Below are positions 43,434 through 52,495 of a stretch of 64,000 nt of DNA, piece by piece. The translations under genes were made by a program, and so were the position numbers. Each line of letters starts with the position of its first letter. Position 1 is the first letter of the stretch. The notes below the pieces were generated by a model, which saw nothing but the letters and a program-made list of their open reading frames with translations, was not told where the DNA came from and ran no database searches. Source of the stretch: Sinorhizobium shofinae (GTDB taxonomy: Bacteria > Pseudomonadota > Alphaproteobacteria > Rhizobiales > Rhizobiaceae). The stretch lies in NCBI GenBank assembly GCA_001704765.1, contig MBFK01000153.1:1-64000 (forward strand), written 5' to 3'.

Positions 43434-44075
43434 ATGCCGAGTGAACCTGTCAAAACGGGGCCGGCCCTCTCCGGCGAGCATGCCGAGGCATCCTCCATTG
43501 CGGCGCTGCGCAAACAGGCCGAGGGCTGCGAGCGCTGCGACCTCTACAAGAATGCGACCCAGCTCGTGTTCGGCGAAGGACCAGGCAAAGCCCGCGTCGT
43601 CCTTGTGGGCGAACAGCCTGGCGATCGCGAGGATCTGGCAGGCCGGCCGTTCGTCGGTCCGGCCGGGCGAATCCTGAACGAGTGCCTGCATGAAGCGGGC
43701 ATCGATCGCTCAAGCTGCTATCTCACCAATGCGGTCAAGCATTTCAAGTTCGAGCAGCGAGGCAAGCGCCGGCTGCATTCAAGACCCAATGCGGGCGAGA
43801 TCCAACGCTGTTCCTGGTGGCTCGGCGCGGAGCTTGAGAAGCTTCATCCCAAGGTCGTCGTCGCGCTGGGCGCAACGGCGCTTTCGTCGCTGCTCGGGCG
43901 CCGCGCCAGCGTGATGAAAAACCGCGGCGACCTGATCGCCACGCCCGCCGGCTACCAGGTTCTCGTCACGATCCACCCGTCTTATCTGCTGAGAATCCAG
44001 AACAGAGCGGATGCCGCGGCGGAACGCGACCGCTTCGTCAAGGATCTCGCCAAGGTCGCGACCCATGTCGACTAA
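43434..44075 (+). CDS. UdgX-type uracil-DNA glycosylase
   Basis: A 213-residue family 4-like uracil-DNA glycosylase superfamily protein of the UdgX class. It has the N-terminal Fe-S cysteines (CERCDLYKNAT), the catalytic GEQPGDREDLAGRPFVGPAG, and the UdgX-specific loop with KRRLH (after NAVKHFKFEQRG). In UdgX the histidine of KRRIH forms a covalent bond with the uracil site and stalls the enzyme on DNA. Later motifs VVALGATALSSLLG and VTIHPSYLLR are present. Start has a weak ribosome-binding site. Stress promoter upstream. Confidence 0.88.
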   Translation: MPSEPVKTGPALSGEHAEASSIAALRKQAEGCERCDLYKNATQLVFGEGPGKARVVLVGEQPGDREDLAGRPFVGPAGRILNECLHEAGIDRSSCYLTNAVKHFKFEQRGKRRLHSRPNAGEIQRCSWWLGAELEKLHPKVVVALGATALSSLLGRRASVMKNRGDLIATPAGYQVLVTIHPSYLLRIQNRADAAAERDRFVKDLAKVATHVD

Positions 44076-44079
44076 CGGC

Positions 44080-44802
44080 TCAGGCCTGTCGGTCAAGTTC
44101 GGGATAGTGGCGGAAAACACAGGATTCGTTGAAAGGCAATCGGCGACCGGAAGCCAGATAGCTGCGTATCCGCTGTCGCGCCGCTACCGCATCATGCAGC
44201 GCAATCAGCGCCGGCACATGCTCCTCATTGGCTCGCATGGCGTGCGGAAATGCATAGCGCAGCCCCTCAACCAGCTGGAACAGCGAAAGATCGACATAGG
44301 TCAATTGCCCGCCGACAATATGCTCACGGCCCTTAGGGTTTCGGGTGAGAACACGCTCGAAATAGCCGAGATACTTTGGCAGCCGCTCAGACAGAAAGTT
44401 CGAGGCGCGCTTCGATGCTTCCGGCTTCTGCTCTTCGTAATAGAGCGACACGCCGATTGGATGATGCGTGTCGTGGATCTCCGCAACGCAGTCGGTGATC
44501 GTCAGCTGCAGACCGTTAGCGACGTGGCGGAGCCCCTCTTCCTCGGGCGCCAGCCCCAGCCTCGGACCGAGGTAGAACAGGATATTGGCGACGTGGGAAA
44601 TAATTAGCTCACCGTCGATCAGAAAGGGCGGCGCGAAGGGTGCGGTTGCACCCCCGGCATCCTTCATCAGCTTCAGCATCGCGCCTGTGCCGCCTGGCTG
44701 GCGAGCCACGTCGACATAGTCGGCGCCCGCCTCCTCCAGCGCGAGGCGTACGAATTCGCCGCGGCCGGGGATTCCGTCCCAGTAATAGAGCTTGTATGCC
44801 AT
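44080..44802 (-). CDS. Glutathione S-transferase family protein
   Basis: A 240-residue GST with thioredoxin-fold N-terminus (LYYWDGIPGRGEFVRLALEE) and an all-helical C-terminal domain. The start GAGGGGCCTCC-ATG is good. It is third in a minus-strand row behind the DUF3175 gene and a 71-residue gene. Substrate unknown; oxidative or electrophile stress is likely from the context. Confidence 0.88.
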   Translation of the reverse strand: MAYKLYYWDGIPGRGEFVRLALEEAGADYVDVARQPGGTGAMLKLMKDAGGATAPFAPPFLIDGELIISHVANILFYLGPRLGLAPEEEGLRHVANGLQLTITDCVAEIHDTHHPIGVSLYYEEQKPEASKRASNFLSERLPKYLGYFERVLTRNPKGREHIVGGQLTYVDLSLFQLVEGLRYAFPHAMRANEEHVPALIALHDAVAARQRIRSYLASGRRLPFNESCVFRHYPELDRQA

Positions 44803-44822
44803 GGAGGCCCCTCGCTTGCAGT

Positions 44823-45122
44823 TCAGCCTTTGGGCTCGCGCCCGAAATCCTTTCTGAGTTCGTCCTTCGCGTTTTCCAGGACGCGCTTCTGTGTGCGGCC
44901 CAGTCCGGAACCAGCCCTGTTGATATAGAAAGTCAGCATGGACATGGCTGACCGGAAAGCGCTCGACTTACGCCGTTCGCTCGCTTCAGCCGACCGTTTC
45001 AGTGAATGCGCAATCTTCTGCGGATCGTCCGAGGCAAAAATGCCGGCCTCGATGTCCAGCGCGTTGCTATGCGCTGTCACCTCTTGCGACCACTTCGCTT
45101 TCTTTTCACTGCTCTTGCCCAT
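44823..45122 (-). CDS. DUF3175 protein
   Basis: A 99-residue basic protein matching DUF3175 (KWSQEVTAHSNALDIEAGIF, KIAHSLKRSAEASERRKSSA, SMLTFYINRAGSGL). The family is small, rich in Lys/Arg and of unknown function; its basic nature would suit nucleic-acid binding. It lies 16 bp behind a 71-residue gene that carries an EcfG promoter. Confidence 0.82.
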   Translation of the reverse strand: MGKSSEKKAKWSQEVTAHSNALDIEAGIFASDDPQKIAHSLKRSAEASERRKSSAFRSAMSMLTFYINRAGSGLGRTQKRVLENAKDELRKDFGREPKG

Positions 45123-45138
45123 CAGGCCCTATAGCGGT

Positions 45139-45354
45139 TCAGCGCAGCCACACGGGCAACTCGGAAGCCTCTCGGAATTCGCGCGCCCGGTCCTTCCAGC
45201 CGAGCTTTTCCCAGGCGAATTTCTGGGCGGCGATCCTTGCCGTTTCCTTCGTGGGGTAGATATCCGGCAACACATAGTCCTTGTCGCCGCAGGAGAGCAG
45301 CGCTCTACCGCTCAACAGATCAAAATGAAGCTCAAGGCATTCTTCCGCATGCAT
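45139..45354 (-). CDS. Conserved-looking 71-residue hypothetical protein
   Basis: Not recognised. It has CGDKDYVLPDIYPTKETARI and ends in a Trp-containing helix (FAWEKLGWKDRAREF). The start has a strong GGGAGGGATTCG signal and a full EcfG promoter lies 30-54 bp upstream, so it is very probably expressed as the first gene of a stress operon with DUF3175 and GST. Confidence 0.7.
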   Translation of the reverse strand: MHAEECLELHFDLLSGRALLSCGDKDYVLPDIYPTKETARIAAQKFAWEKLGWKDRAREFREASELPVWLR

Positions 45355-45383
45355 CGAATCCCTCCCGGAAGTGATCTATAAAA

Positions 45384-45408
45384 AACGGTCACTGCGAGAG
45401 GAAGTTCC
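45384..45408 (-). promoter_or_regulatory. EcfG (RpoE2)-type promoter of the 71-residue/DUF3175/GST row
   Basis: GGAAC (45408-45404), 16-base spacer, CGTT (45387-45384) on the minus strand, full match. Confidence 0.75.
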
Positions 45409-45464
45409 AACCGGTCGGGAAAAGGAGATGAAAATTCCTGGCCCCGTAAAGCCTTACGTGCACG

Positions 45465-45489
45465 GGAACAACGGCGGCCGCCCGGAGTT
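45465..45489 (+). promoter_or_regulatory. EcfG-like promoter of the coiled-coil gene
   Basis: GGAAC (45465-45469), N16, AGTT (45486-45489), 25 bp before the ATG at 45514. It is divergent from the promoter at 45384-45408. Confidence 0.55.
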
Positions 45490-45513
45490 AAGAGCGCTTA
45501 TGGGAGGCTAGCC

Positions 45514-45843
45514 ATGAAAAAACACGGAAAAGCCCGTTCATCATCGACTGTCGCACGCCCGCTCGATCCGCCGGGCGTCGACGAGCCAATCGATGCATGG
45601 GGGCGTCACACGACAAGGTCGCAGATGACGATCCCGCAGCAGATCACAGACCTACGCAAGCGCATCGCCGAACTCGAGGCCGAGATCGATGCCATCGCGA
45701 CCGAGGCGCATACCGCTATCGGTACACTCCCCGGCGCCGACCGGATTGAAACGGCAAAGGATGTGGTCGCCGAGAAGCGGGAGGAGATTCAGAAGCTGAA
45801 GTCGCGCCTGGAGGAAATCGAAAGGCTTGTTGCGACCGGATAG
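45514..45843 (+). CDS. Small coiled-coil protein of unknown function
   Basis: A 109-residue protein. Residues about 38-105 form two heptad-like helices (QQITDLRKRIAELEAEIDAI and VAEKREEIQKLKSRLEEIER), predicted coiled coil. The first 35 residues are basic and polar. Start with GGGAGGCTAGCC. Not recognised. Confidence 0.65.
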   Translation: MKKHGKARSSSTVARPLDPPGVDEPIDAWGRHTTRSQMTIPQQITDLRKRIAELEAEIDAIATEAHTAIGTLPGADRIETAKDVVAEKREEIQKLKSRLEEIERLVATG

Positions 45844-46129
45844 CGAATTCGGGTTTCGCCTGCGCCGCGGCGCAACTGGCGTTAAAAGACGATCATCCAC
45901 ACGCCGCGCCAGAAGAGGGAGTTGGGGTCGCCGAGATCTTCGCGCTCGTCGGCGTTTTACGGCAGTCGGTCCTTCGCTGACCGCGGCCGAGCCTCGGGCA
46001 GCAGTCGGCATCGCTCCTTGATTTCCGCCTCAGCGACTGGCTTTGAGATGGTCAGCATCATGAAACCTAGTGAACCAGGGGAAAACCGCCGGTCGAGGAA
46101 AGGGTTCCATTGCAAGAAGGTCCGCGAAC

Positions 46130-46393
46130 TCAATCGCGTTCAATGAACTTGAAGAAGCGGCTGACACTCCCTTCCGCAGTCCGGTCCTGGTAGAGGAAGG
46201 CCAGTTCGTTCTCGTCGAAGATCTTGAAGAACTCTTCCCAGGAGATTTCCTCCAGCCTCTCCTCTGGCTTGCCGAAGTCGATGCGCAGCAAACCACCGTC
46301 GGATGCGCCCTTGACGCGTGCCGGGTGGCCGTCGCGGCCCTCTGCCCATTTGCGGATCGTGTCATGGTCGGTCGTGGTCTTGGAAGCGCTCAC
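46130..46393 (-). CDS. Hypothetical 87-residue protein with GTG start
   Basis: The product (SASKTTTDHDTIRKWAEGRD onward) resembles small conserved rhizobial proteins with a DHDTIRKWAE start and an EISWEEFF-like end, known to me only as hypothetical. GTG at 46393 is chosen because GGAGG lies five bases upstream; the longer ATG reading has no such signal. An EcfG-like promoter is found about 95 bp further out. Confidence 0.72.
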   Translation of the reverse strand: MSASKTTTDHDTIRKWAEGRDGHPARVKGASDGGLLRIDFGKPEERLEEISWEEFFKIFDENELAFLYQDRTAEGSVSRFFKFIERD

Positions 46394-46486
46394 CGGAACC
46401 TCCTTCAACTTTGGTACTGTCTCGCAAGCGAAGACGCGGCGAGCGAGCGGCAACAAGCACGTCTTCGCCTAACGCTCGTCGACTCT

Positions 46487-46511
46487 AATCAACCGGCACG
46501 ATGTTTGTTCC
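46487..46511 (-). promoter_or_regulatory. EcfG-like promoter of the 87-residue gene
   Basis: GGAAC (46511-46507), N16, GATT (46490-46487) on the minus strand. It overlaps the gap just before the DUF763 stop, so it would serve the 87-residue gene at 46393. Confidence 0.5.
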
Positions 46512-46517
46512 CGCCGC

Positions 46518-47807
46518 TCAGTTTTGGGTGCGGCCTTTAACGGCGGCTGCGGCGCCGTCCCTGTCTCTGCCCTCGTGATCGCGCTCCCAGCCGAACACGC
46601 TGCGCCCGCCAAAGCCGGCCGAATCCTTGAACTCCCCTGCGATGATTTCCTTAAGATCCGGCCCGGTGACGTAACGCTCCATGCGGCGCGACTGGTCGTC
46701 GAGCCGCCTCAAGGCGGCCAGTTCTTCCTCTCGCCCGAGCCGCCCCTTATGCACCGCCGATTTCATCACATTGATCGTCTCGTCATAGACCTTTAGCGGC
46801 ACCGGATAGGGGTGGCGGTCCTTGCCGCCATGGGCTAGCGAAAAGCGTGCCGGATCGGAGAAGCGGCAGGGGGTGCCGTGGACCACCTCGGCAACCATGG
46901 CGAGCGCCTTGACGGTGCGCGCGCCGACCCCCGGCACGAGAAGCAGTTCCTCGAAGTCCTTCGGCCCCCGATCGGCCGCGGCGGCAAAATTGCCGTGCAG
47001 GCGTCGCATGTTCACGTCGCTTTCGCGCACATCGTGATGGGCCGGCATGACGAGGTGCGGCAGCATCGGCTGGGGCGAGGCTGCCAGGTCAGCGCCGCGA
47101 GACTCGATTGTCGCCACCGCGCGCACAAGCCCATCGGGACCGAGTACGCTCAGAAGATCGAGCTGGCTTGCGCGCGAGCGAGCAGCGCGCCGGTCCGCAA
47201 GGTTGATGATCTCGCCCTGCCCGCGACCCTCGATCGCCGCATGCGGCGAGTTGACGAAGCTTTCCAGGCCCTCGGAAAGCCAATGATAGCGCCTCGCCTG
47301 CCGCCGGTCGCCATTCATGCCCTGCTGAACGACGACCCACTTCGCATCGTCCGTGACGATGAAGCCGTGAAGATAAAGGTCGAATCCGTCCTGAACGGCG
47401 GCACTGTCGACCTTGGCGACGAGGCGGCTCGCAGCGGCAAGCGCCGCACCGTCGAAACCAATGCGATTGCCGATCATGACAAGTTCGCCCGGCGTCTTGC
47501 GGGAATGCTGGCCGCGGCCGCCACAGACGTGAATGCCAAGCTCGGCCGAAAGCGGCGTGAGGCCGCGCTTCAGGGCGCCGATCACGCTGGTGGTGATACC
47601 CGACGAATGCCAGTCCATGCCCATGACCGCGCCGAAGGATTGGAACCAGAACGGGTGGGCAAGCCGCCTTAGGAACTCATCGCGCCCGTAATGGTGGACG
47701 ATCGCCTCGGTGATCAGCGTGCCGAGCCGCGTCATGCGGTCGCCGAGCCATTTCGGAACCCGCCCGCCATGCAGGGGAAGATCCGCATTGCCTGCTCGTT
47801 GCGCCAT
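46518..47807 (-). CDS. DUF763 protein
   Basis: A 429-residue member of DUF763, starting with the family hallmark AGNADLPLHGGRVPKWLGDR. A helix-hairpin-helix-like stretch (FEELLLVPGVGARTVKALA, about residues 290-310) suggests DNA binding, a feature of the family. The start at 47807 (behind GAGATA) is preferred to 47828. Function is unknown; it lies between DNA repair genes and is divergent from the alkyladenine glycosylase gene. Confidence 0.85.
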   Translation of the reverse strand: MAQRAGNADLPLHGGRVPKWLGDRMTRLGTLITEAIVHHYGRDEFLRRLAHPFWFQSFGAVMGMDWHSSGITTSVIGALKRGLTPLSAELGIHVCGGRGQHSRKTPGELVMIGNRIGFDGAALAAASRLVAKVDSAAVQDGFDLYLHGFIVTDDAKWVVVQQGMNGDRRQARRYHWLSEGLESFVNSPHAAIEGRGQGEIINLADRRAARSRASQLDLLSVLGPDGLVRAVATIESRGADLAASPQPMLPHLVMPAHHDVRESDVNMRRLHGNFAAAADRGPKDFEELLLVPGVGARTVKALAMVAEVVHGTPCRFSDPARFSLAHGGKDRHPYPVPLKVYDETINVMKSAVHKGRLGREEELAALRRLDDQSRRMERYVTGPDLKEIIAGEFKDSAGFGGRSVFGWERDHEGRDRDGAAAAVKGRTQN

Positions 47808-47963
47808 TATCTCGTGTCCCTCGTTCATAGTCTTGATGTCAGACTACATGCTTCGGATGTTCTCGGAAAGTTCTCAATGCCTGCGCATGGAATCTGGGCG
47901 AACGTTGGCGAGCGTGATGGATAAGACTACATAGAGCCGGCACAAACCGAGGAGCGCTATCAA

Positions 47964-48518
47964 TTGCAATGGCAATGGAATGACGGTTTCTTTGCACGCG
48001 ACGCCGTCGCGGTCGCCACCGATCTGATCGGCGCCGAATTCGCAGTCTCTGGCGTCGGCGGCATCATTGTCGAGACGGAAGCCTATCTGCCGGACGATGC
48101 GGCCTCCCACAGCTTTGCCGGTGCGACAAACCGCAATCGCTCGATGTTCGGCCCGCCGGCGCACGCCTATGTCTATCTATCCTACGGTCTTCACTGGTGC
48201 CTAAATTTCGTCTGCCTGCCCGGCAGCGCCGTACTCATCCGCGCCATCGAGCCGAGATGGGGGCTCGAGACGATGCGGGAGCGGCGGGGCGTTTTGCAAG
48301 AAAGGCTGCTCTGTTCCGGCCCGGGACGAGTCGGCCAGGCCCTGGCGATCGGCAAGGACGAAGATGGCCTGCCTCTGAACAGCAAGCCATTTCGGTTGAG
48401 CCCGCCGATCCAACGCCAGCCGCTTTCCTCCGGCGTTCGCGTCGGGATTTCCAAGGCCGTCGAACACCCCTGGCGCTTCGGGCTGAAGAACTCGCCCTAC
48501 CTCAGCCGCAAGTTCTAA
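47964..48518 (+). CDS. 3-methyladenine (alkyladenine) DNA glycosylase, AAG/Mpg family
   Basis: A 184-residue base-excision enzyme of the AAG family (GGIIVETEAYLPDDAASHSF, NRNRSMFGPPAHAYVYLSYG, LLCSGPGRVGQALAIG), acting on alkylated purines. The likely start is TTG 47964 (product begins MQWQWNDGFFARD) after GAGGAGC; no in-frame ATG exists at a fitting place and ATGs nearby are in other frames. Length is close to other bacterial AAG proteins (about 180-200). Confidence 0.9.
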   Translation: MQWQWNDGFFARDAVAVATDLIGAEFAVSGVGGIIVETEAYLPDDAASHSFAGATNRNRSMFGPPAHAYVYLSYGLHWCLNFVCLPGSAVLIRAIEPRWGLETMRERRGVLQERLLCSGPGRVGQALAIGKDEDGLPLNSKPFRLSPPIQRQPLSSGVRVGISKAVEHPWRFGLKNSPYLSRKF

Positions 48519-48519
48519 C

Positions 48520-49614
48520 TCAAAGAGGCGCGATCTGCTCATAGGTGCACTGGCGCGGGTCCTTGTCAGGACGCCAGCGCATCAGTTTCGTGCCGTGACG
48601 AAAGCGCCGGTTGCTGACGTGATCGAATCTTACCTCGACCACCAGCTCCGGGCGAACCGGTTCCCATTCGCCGCTTCGCTCCGTGCTCCAGCGGCTCGGG
48701 CCGCCGGGTGCCTTGCCAGTGAAGCCGGGTGGCTCCCGCAAAGCCTTGAGTCGACGCGTCAATGCAGGCCGTTCCTTCTCGGAAATTGTCGCGGTGAACC
48801 CCACGTGGTTCAGTGTCCCGTCCGTATCGTAAAGGCCGAGCAGGAGGGAACCGACCAGCGCGCTGTTACTCTCATAGCGGAAGCCGCCGACGACACAATC
48901 GGCGGTCTTTAGGCGTTTGACCTTCACCATCGCTCGCTCGCCGCACTCGTAGGGCCCGTCGCGCTTTTTTGCGACGACCCCGTCGGTGGCGCCCGCCTCC
49001 CATGAGGTGAGCCAGCGCTCGGCCTCATGCCGGTCCAGAGTGAAGGGCGAAAGCTCGAGCTTATCCGCAATGGCATTCTCTGCGGCGAAGGCTTCAAGTG
49101 CAGCCCTCCGCGCATTCAGCGGCTTGTCGGTCAGGATTGCTCCGTTGGTGTCGACCAGCATGTCGAACAGGATGAGGTAGGCAGGCGTTTCTTGCGAGAG
49201 TTTTTGGACGCGGCTTGCCGCCGGATGCAGGCGCATCTGCAGGGCGTCGAAGGAGAGACGTCCATTGACTTCGATCACAAGTTCACCATCGACGACAAAT
49301 TGCGCTGCGCCCAGCTGTCGCAGCACAGCGATGACCTCCGGGAAGAAGCGCCCGAGCGGCTTGCCGGATTTCGCCCTGAGATCCACCTCCTCGCCGGATT
49401 TGAAGGCAAGGCAGCGGAAGCCGTCCCATTTCGGCTCATACTGCCATGCACCATAGCTTGGGAGTTCCGCAGCGGAGCGTGCCTCCATCGGCGCCGTGCT
49501 GACAGGCAGGGCGAAGCCGCCGGTGGATGCCATGCCCCTGGCCACCTTTGCCTCTCGGGTCGGGCGCGACGGCTCGGCCTCCTTCGTCGGTCTGCGATGC
49601 GCGGGCGACGCCAT
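48520..49614 (-). CDS. ATP-dependent DNA ligase, LigC-like
   Basis: A 364-residue ligase with only the adenylation and OB domains: motif I YEPKWDGFR (Lys62 nucleophile), FVVDGELVIEVNG, YLILFDMLVDTNG, GATDGVVAKKRDGPYECGER and the OB-domain end. It lacks the polymerase and nuclease parts of LigD, as in LigC enzymes tied to stress-related end joining or base repair. It follows katE by 25 bp on the same strand, so they may be one operon. Confidence 0.9.
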   Translation of the reverse strand: MASPAHRRPTKEAEPSRPTREAKVARGMASTGGFALPVSTAPMEARSAAELPSYGAWQYEPKWDGFRCLAFKSGEEVDLRAKSGKPLGRFFPEVIAVLRQLGAAQFVVDGELVIEVNGRLSFDALQMRLHPAASRVQKLSQETPAYLILFDMLVDTNGAILTDKPLNARRAALEAFAAENAIADKLELSPFTLDRHEAERWLTSWEAGATDGVVAKKRDGPYECGERAMVKVKRLKTADCVVGGFRYESNSALVGSLLLGLYDTDGTLNHVGFTATISEKERPALTRRLKALREPPGFTGKAPGGPSRWSTERSGEWEPVRPELVVEVRFDHVSNRRFRHGTKLMRWRPDKDPRQCTYEQIAPL

Positions 49615-49639
49615 CGTCCACTCCCTTTCCGGCCTTGAC

Positions 49640-51757
49640 CTACTTCAGCTTCACAGCGGGTTCTCTCGCCCAGACGCGAAGCTTGCCGACTTCCTTGATG
49701 AAGGACGCGACACTCATGGCGTCGGTGAGCTCGATGGTTCCCTCGTCAAGAGCCTCTGCAATGCCCGCTCTCTTCATGAGGGGGAGAGCCGCATCCACAT
49801 AGCCGATATATTTGCAATGGGCGAAGGCATCGGCCACGAAATCACGGGCGGAGGCGACATCGATCAGATCGCTGACGGCCTCTGCCGAAGGGAGAAGGAC
49901 CACCGCGTCGTAGAGGACGGATGGGCCGCCCTCGAGCATCTGGTGGGCTGCGACCCGATTCCCGTCCGAGGCGGTGAACCCGCCGACCTTCGGGGCGATC
50001 AGCTCAAAGGCCGCCTTTTGCTCCGTGACCGCAGTGATCAACGCATTGAGAAGCGCGGCATCCGCACCATCCGTCGCCAAAATTCCGAGCTTGCGGCCCT
50101 CGAAGCGCTTCGGCCCTCGCTCGGTGATGCTGAGCGCCGGCGACGGGTCGAGATCCTGTCGTGTCGCCACGGCCGCGTCGGCCGGCTTCGGCATCGTTTG
50201 GAGGCCGAGCGCATGGGCCACCTTTTTTGCGAGCGTCTCATCGATATTGAGCAGATGGGCGACCATTCGCTCCCGTATCACCGGCGTTTGCACCTTGCTC
50301 AATTCGAAGGTCAGGGCATCGGCGATATGTCGCTGCTCAGGCGGCGTCTGGCTGATGAAGAACTGGCGGGCCTGGCTATAATGGTCGGCGAAGCTCTCTG
50401 CTCGTATGCGAAGCTTCGGCCCCTGCTCTTGCGACGCGAAATGGCGGAAGCCTTTCATCGGCGACTCGCGCGGCCCCTCGCCCCAGGAGTTCGGCTGATA
50501 GTTCACCCGCCCGGCCGGATTGCGCATGGCCATATGGCCGTCCTGTTGAAAATGCTGGAAGGGACATTTGGGCGCGTTGATCGGCAGATGCGTGAAATTC
50601 GGACTGCCAAGCCGCTTCAACTGCGTATCGAGATAGGAAAAGTTGCGTCCCTGCAGCAAGGGGTCATCGCTGAAATCGATGCCCGGCGGAACGTTCTGAG
50701 TCATGAAGGCAACCTGCTCGGTCTCGGCGAAGAAGTTATCCGGCATGCGATCGAGAACCAGTCGTGCGACGGCCTTCGTCGGCAGGACCTCCTCCGGAAT
50801 GATCTTGGTCGGATCGAGAACGTCGAAATCGAACCTGTCGGCAAACTTCTGATCAAAGAGTTGCACATGCAGATCCCACTCCGGGAAGTTGCCCGACTGG
50901 ATGGCTTCCCAAAGATCGCGCCGGTGAAAGTCGGGGTCCGCACCGTTGATCTTCACGGCCTCATTCCAGGCGACGGACTGGAGCCCGAGCTTCGGTTTCC
51001 AGTGGAACTTGACGAAGGTTGACTCGTCCTTGGCATTGACGAAGCGGAAGGTATGAACGCCGAAGCCCTCCATGAAGCGGAAGGAACGTGGAATCGCCCG
51101 GTCGGACATGACCCACATGATCATGTGCATGCTCTCCGGGGTCAGGCTGATGAAATCCCAGAAATTGTCGTGGGCGGATTGCGCCTGCGGGAACGCCCGG
51201 TCCGGCTCCGGCTTCACCGAGTGGATGACGTCCGGAAACTTGATGGCGTCCTGAATGAAGAAGACCGGGATGTTGTTGCCGACGAGGTCCCAATTGCCCT
51301 CCTTGGTGTAGATCTTGACCGCGAAACCGCGCACGTCGCGCGCAAGATCGAAGGAGCCCTTGCTGCCGGCGACCGTCGAGAAGCGGACGAAGGCGGGCGT
51401 CCTTTCGCCGGGCCGCTGAAACACGTCCGCCCGTGTATAGGCGGAAAGTGATTCATAGGTCTCGAAGTAACCATGGGCGCCATAGCCGCGTGCGTGCACG
51501 ACGCGCTCCGGAATACGCTCGTGGTCGAAGTGGAAGAGCTTTTCACGGAAATGGAAATCCTCGATCAGCGTCGGGCCGCGCTCGCCGGCGCGCAAGCTGT
51601 TCTGGTCGTCGGCCACCGGCCCGCCCTGCGCAGTCGTCAAGACTGGGGTATCGCCTTCGGCAATCTGATGAAGTTCTCCACCGTTACCGCGGGTCGCTTT
51701 CTGGTCATGAACAGTGGCCGGCTTCGAATTGTTCGGCGCAGAGGGTTTCTTGGCCAT
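49640..51757 (-). CDS. katE: Large-subunit catalase, KatE/HPII type
   Basis: A 705-residue monofunctional heme catalase. The catalytic His is in RVVHARG (His88), substrate-channel asparagine is in the following core, and the heme-ligand tyrosine lies in [17 protein letters not shown]-terminal flavodoxin/DJ-1-like domain (about 545-705: [20 protein letters not shown]) marks the large class. Start behind AAGGAGTGTTGCA. Its EcfG-like promoter and the LigC gene behind it suggest peroxide and DNA damage defence in stationary or desiccation stress. Confidence 0.95.
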   Translation of the reverse strand: MAKKPSAPNNSKPATVHDQKATRGNGGELHQIAEGDTPVLTTAQGGPVADDQNSLRAGERGPTLIEDFHFREKLFHFDHERIPERVVHARGYGAHGYFETYESLSAYTRADVFQRPGERTPAFVRFSTVAGSKGSFDLARDVRGFAVKIYTKEGNWDLVGNNIPVFFIQDAIKFPDVIHSVKPEPDRAFPQAQSAHDNFWDFISLTPESMHMIMWVMSDRAIPRSFRFMEGFGVHTFRFVNAKDESTFVKFHWKPKLGLQSVAWNEAVKINGADPDFHRRDLWEAIQSGNFPEWDLHVQLFDQKFADRFDFDVLDPTKIIPEEVLPTKAVARLVLDRMPDNFFAETEQVAFMTQNVPPGIDFSDDPLLQGRNFSYLDTQLKRLGSPNFTHLPINAPKCPFQHFQQDGHMAMRNPAGRVNYQPNSWGEGPRESPMKGFRHFASQEQGPKLRIRAESFADHYSQARQFFISQTPPEQRHIADALTFELSKVQTPVIRERMVAHLLNIDETLAKKVAHALGLQTMPKPADAAVATRQDLDPSPALSITERGPKRFEGRKLGILATDGADAALLNALITAVTEQKAAFELIAPKVGGFTASDGNRVAAHQMLEGGPSVLYDAVVLLPSAEAVSDLIDVASARDFVADAFAHCKYIGYVDAALPLMKRAGIAEALDEGTIELTDAMSVASFIKEVGKLRVWAREPAVKLK

Positions 51758-51793
51758 TGCAACACTCCTTGATCGAGGATGGAATGGGCACGA

Positions 51794-51818
51794 AACCTTG
51801 GCCGCCGAGGTTGGTTCC
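51794..51818 (-). promoter_or_regulatory. EcfG-like promoter of katE
   Basis: GGAAC (51818-51814), N16, GGTT (51797-51794) on the minus strand, about 37-61 bp before the katE ATG. Confidence 0.6.
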
Positions 51819-51872
51819 CCGGCGAACCGAATTTTCGAAAGCTTGGACCGTCGACGTCATGTCCCGGGCGCG

Positions 51873-52334
51873 TCAACCTTGATAGGTACCGATGAGAACG
51901 GCCTCTGCGATCAGGTGCTTGCGAGCCTCGGCCCGGGCCTGCGCTGCCCCGACATCGTCCGAGATCGAGATGTTGCGGGTGTTCAGCGCGGCGAGTTTGA
52001 AGTGATAGTGATGCACGCCCGTCCCCGCCGGCGGCTGCGGCCCGTCATAACGCGCGTTGCCGAAATCGTTCCTGATGAATTTGATGGCATGTTCTGGTCC
52101 GGTATCGACGGCCTGCGCAAGCTCGGTCCAGTTGCCGGGTATGTTGACGATGGCGCAGTGGCGAAACACCCCCCGCACGGCGTCCGGATCCTCGACGATC
52201 AATGCGAAGCTCTGCGTTCCGTCGGGCGTACCCGTCCATTTCAGTGGAGGAAAGATGTTCTCGCCGAAGCGCGTGTATTTTTTCGGGATCGGCTGGCCTT
52301 CGGCGAAGGCGGGGCTCATCAAGCTGAAAGTCAT
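51873..52334 (-). CDS. YbhB/YbcL-family (PEBP-like) protein
   Basis: A 153-residue phosphatidylethanolamine-binding-protein fold: MSPAFAEGQPIPKKYTRFGE, then VEDPDAVRGVFRHCAIVNIP and GVHHYHFKLAAL. Bacterial members are often cytoplasmic and possibly kinase modulators, but their role is unsettled. Tandem ATGs at 52337 and 52334; AGGAG spacing favours 52334. A longer upstream ORF would overlap glgA and is a shadow. Confidence 0.87.
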   Translation of the reverse strand: MTFSLMSPAFAEGQPIPKKYTRFGENIFPPLKWTGTPDGTQSFALIVEDPDAVRGVFRHCAIVNIPGNWTELAQAVDTGPEHAIKFIRNDFGNARYDGPQPPAGTGVHHYHFKLAALNTRNISISDDVGAAQARAEARKHLIAEAVLIGTYQG

Positions 52335-52495
52335 CATCTGTCTCCTTCCATGTTGGGCACATTGAACGAGCGCGCGACTGCTCGGATTGTACTCCCAAAG
52401 CGGGCCGGTGTTGAGGTCGTTGGCGGCGAATACGCCAAGGGAATGGTTCGTCCACAGCCGTGCAGCGGCCCTTCTAAAAATTTCTATTCCGGGGC

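Noticed and set aside
45844-46129. Short open frames between the coiled-coil gene and the 87-residue gene
   Set aside because: Arg/Ser/Pro-rich products without start signals, typical of non-coding GC-rich DNA.
49496-51022. 508-residue plus-strand open frame across katE
   Set aside because: Antisense shadow of katE with no start signal or motif.
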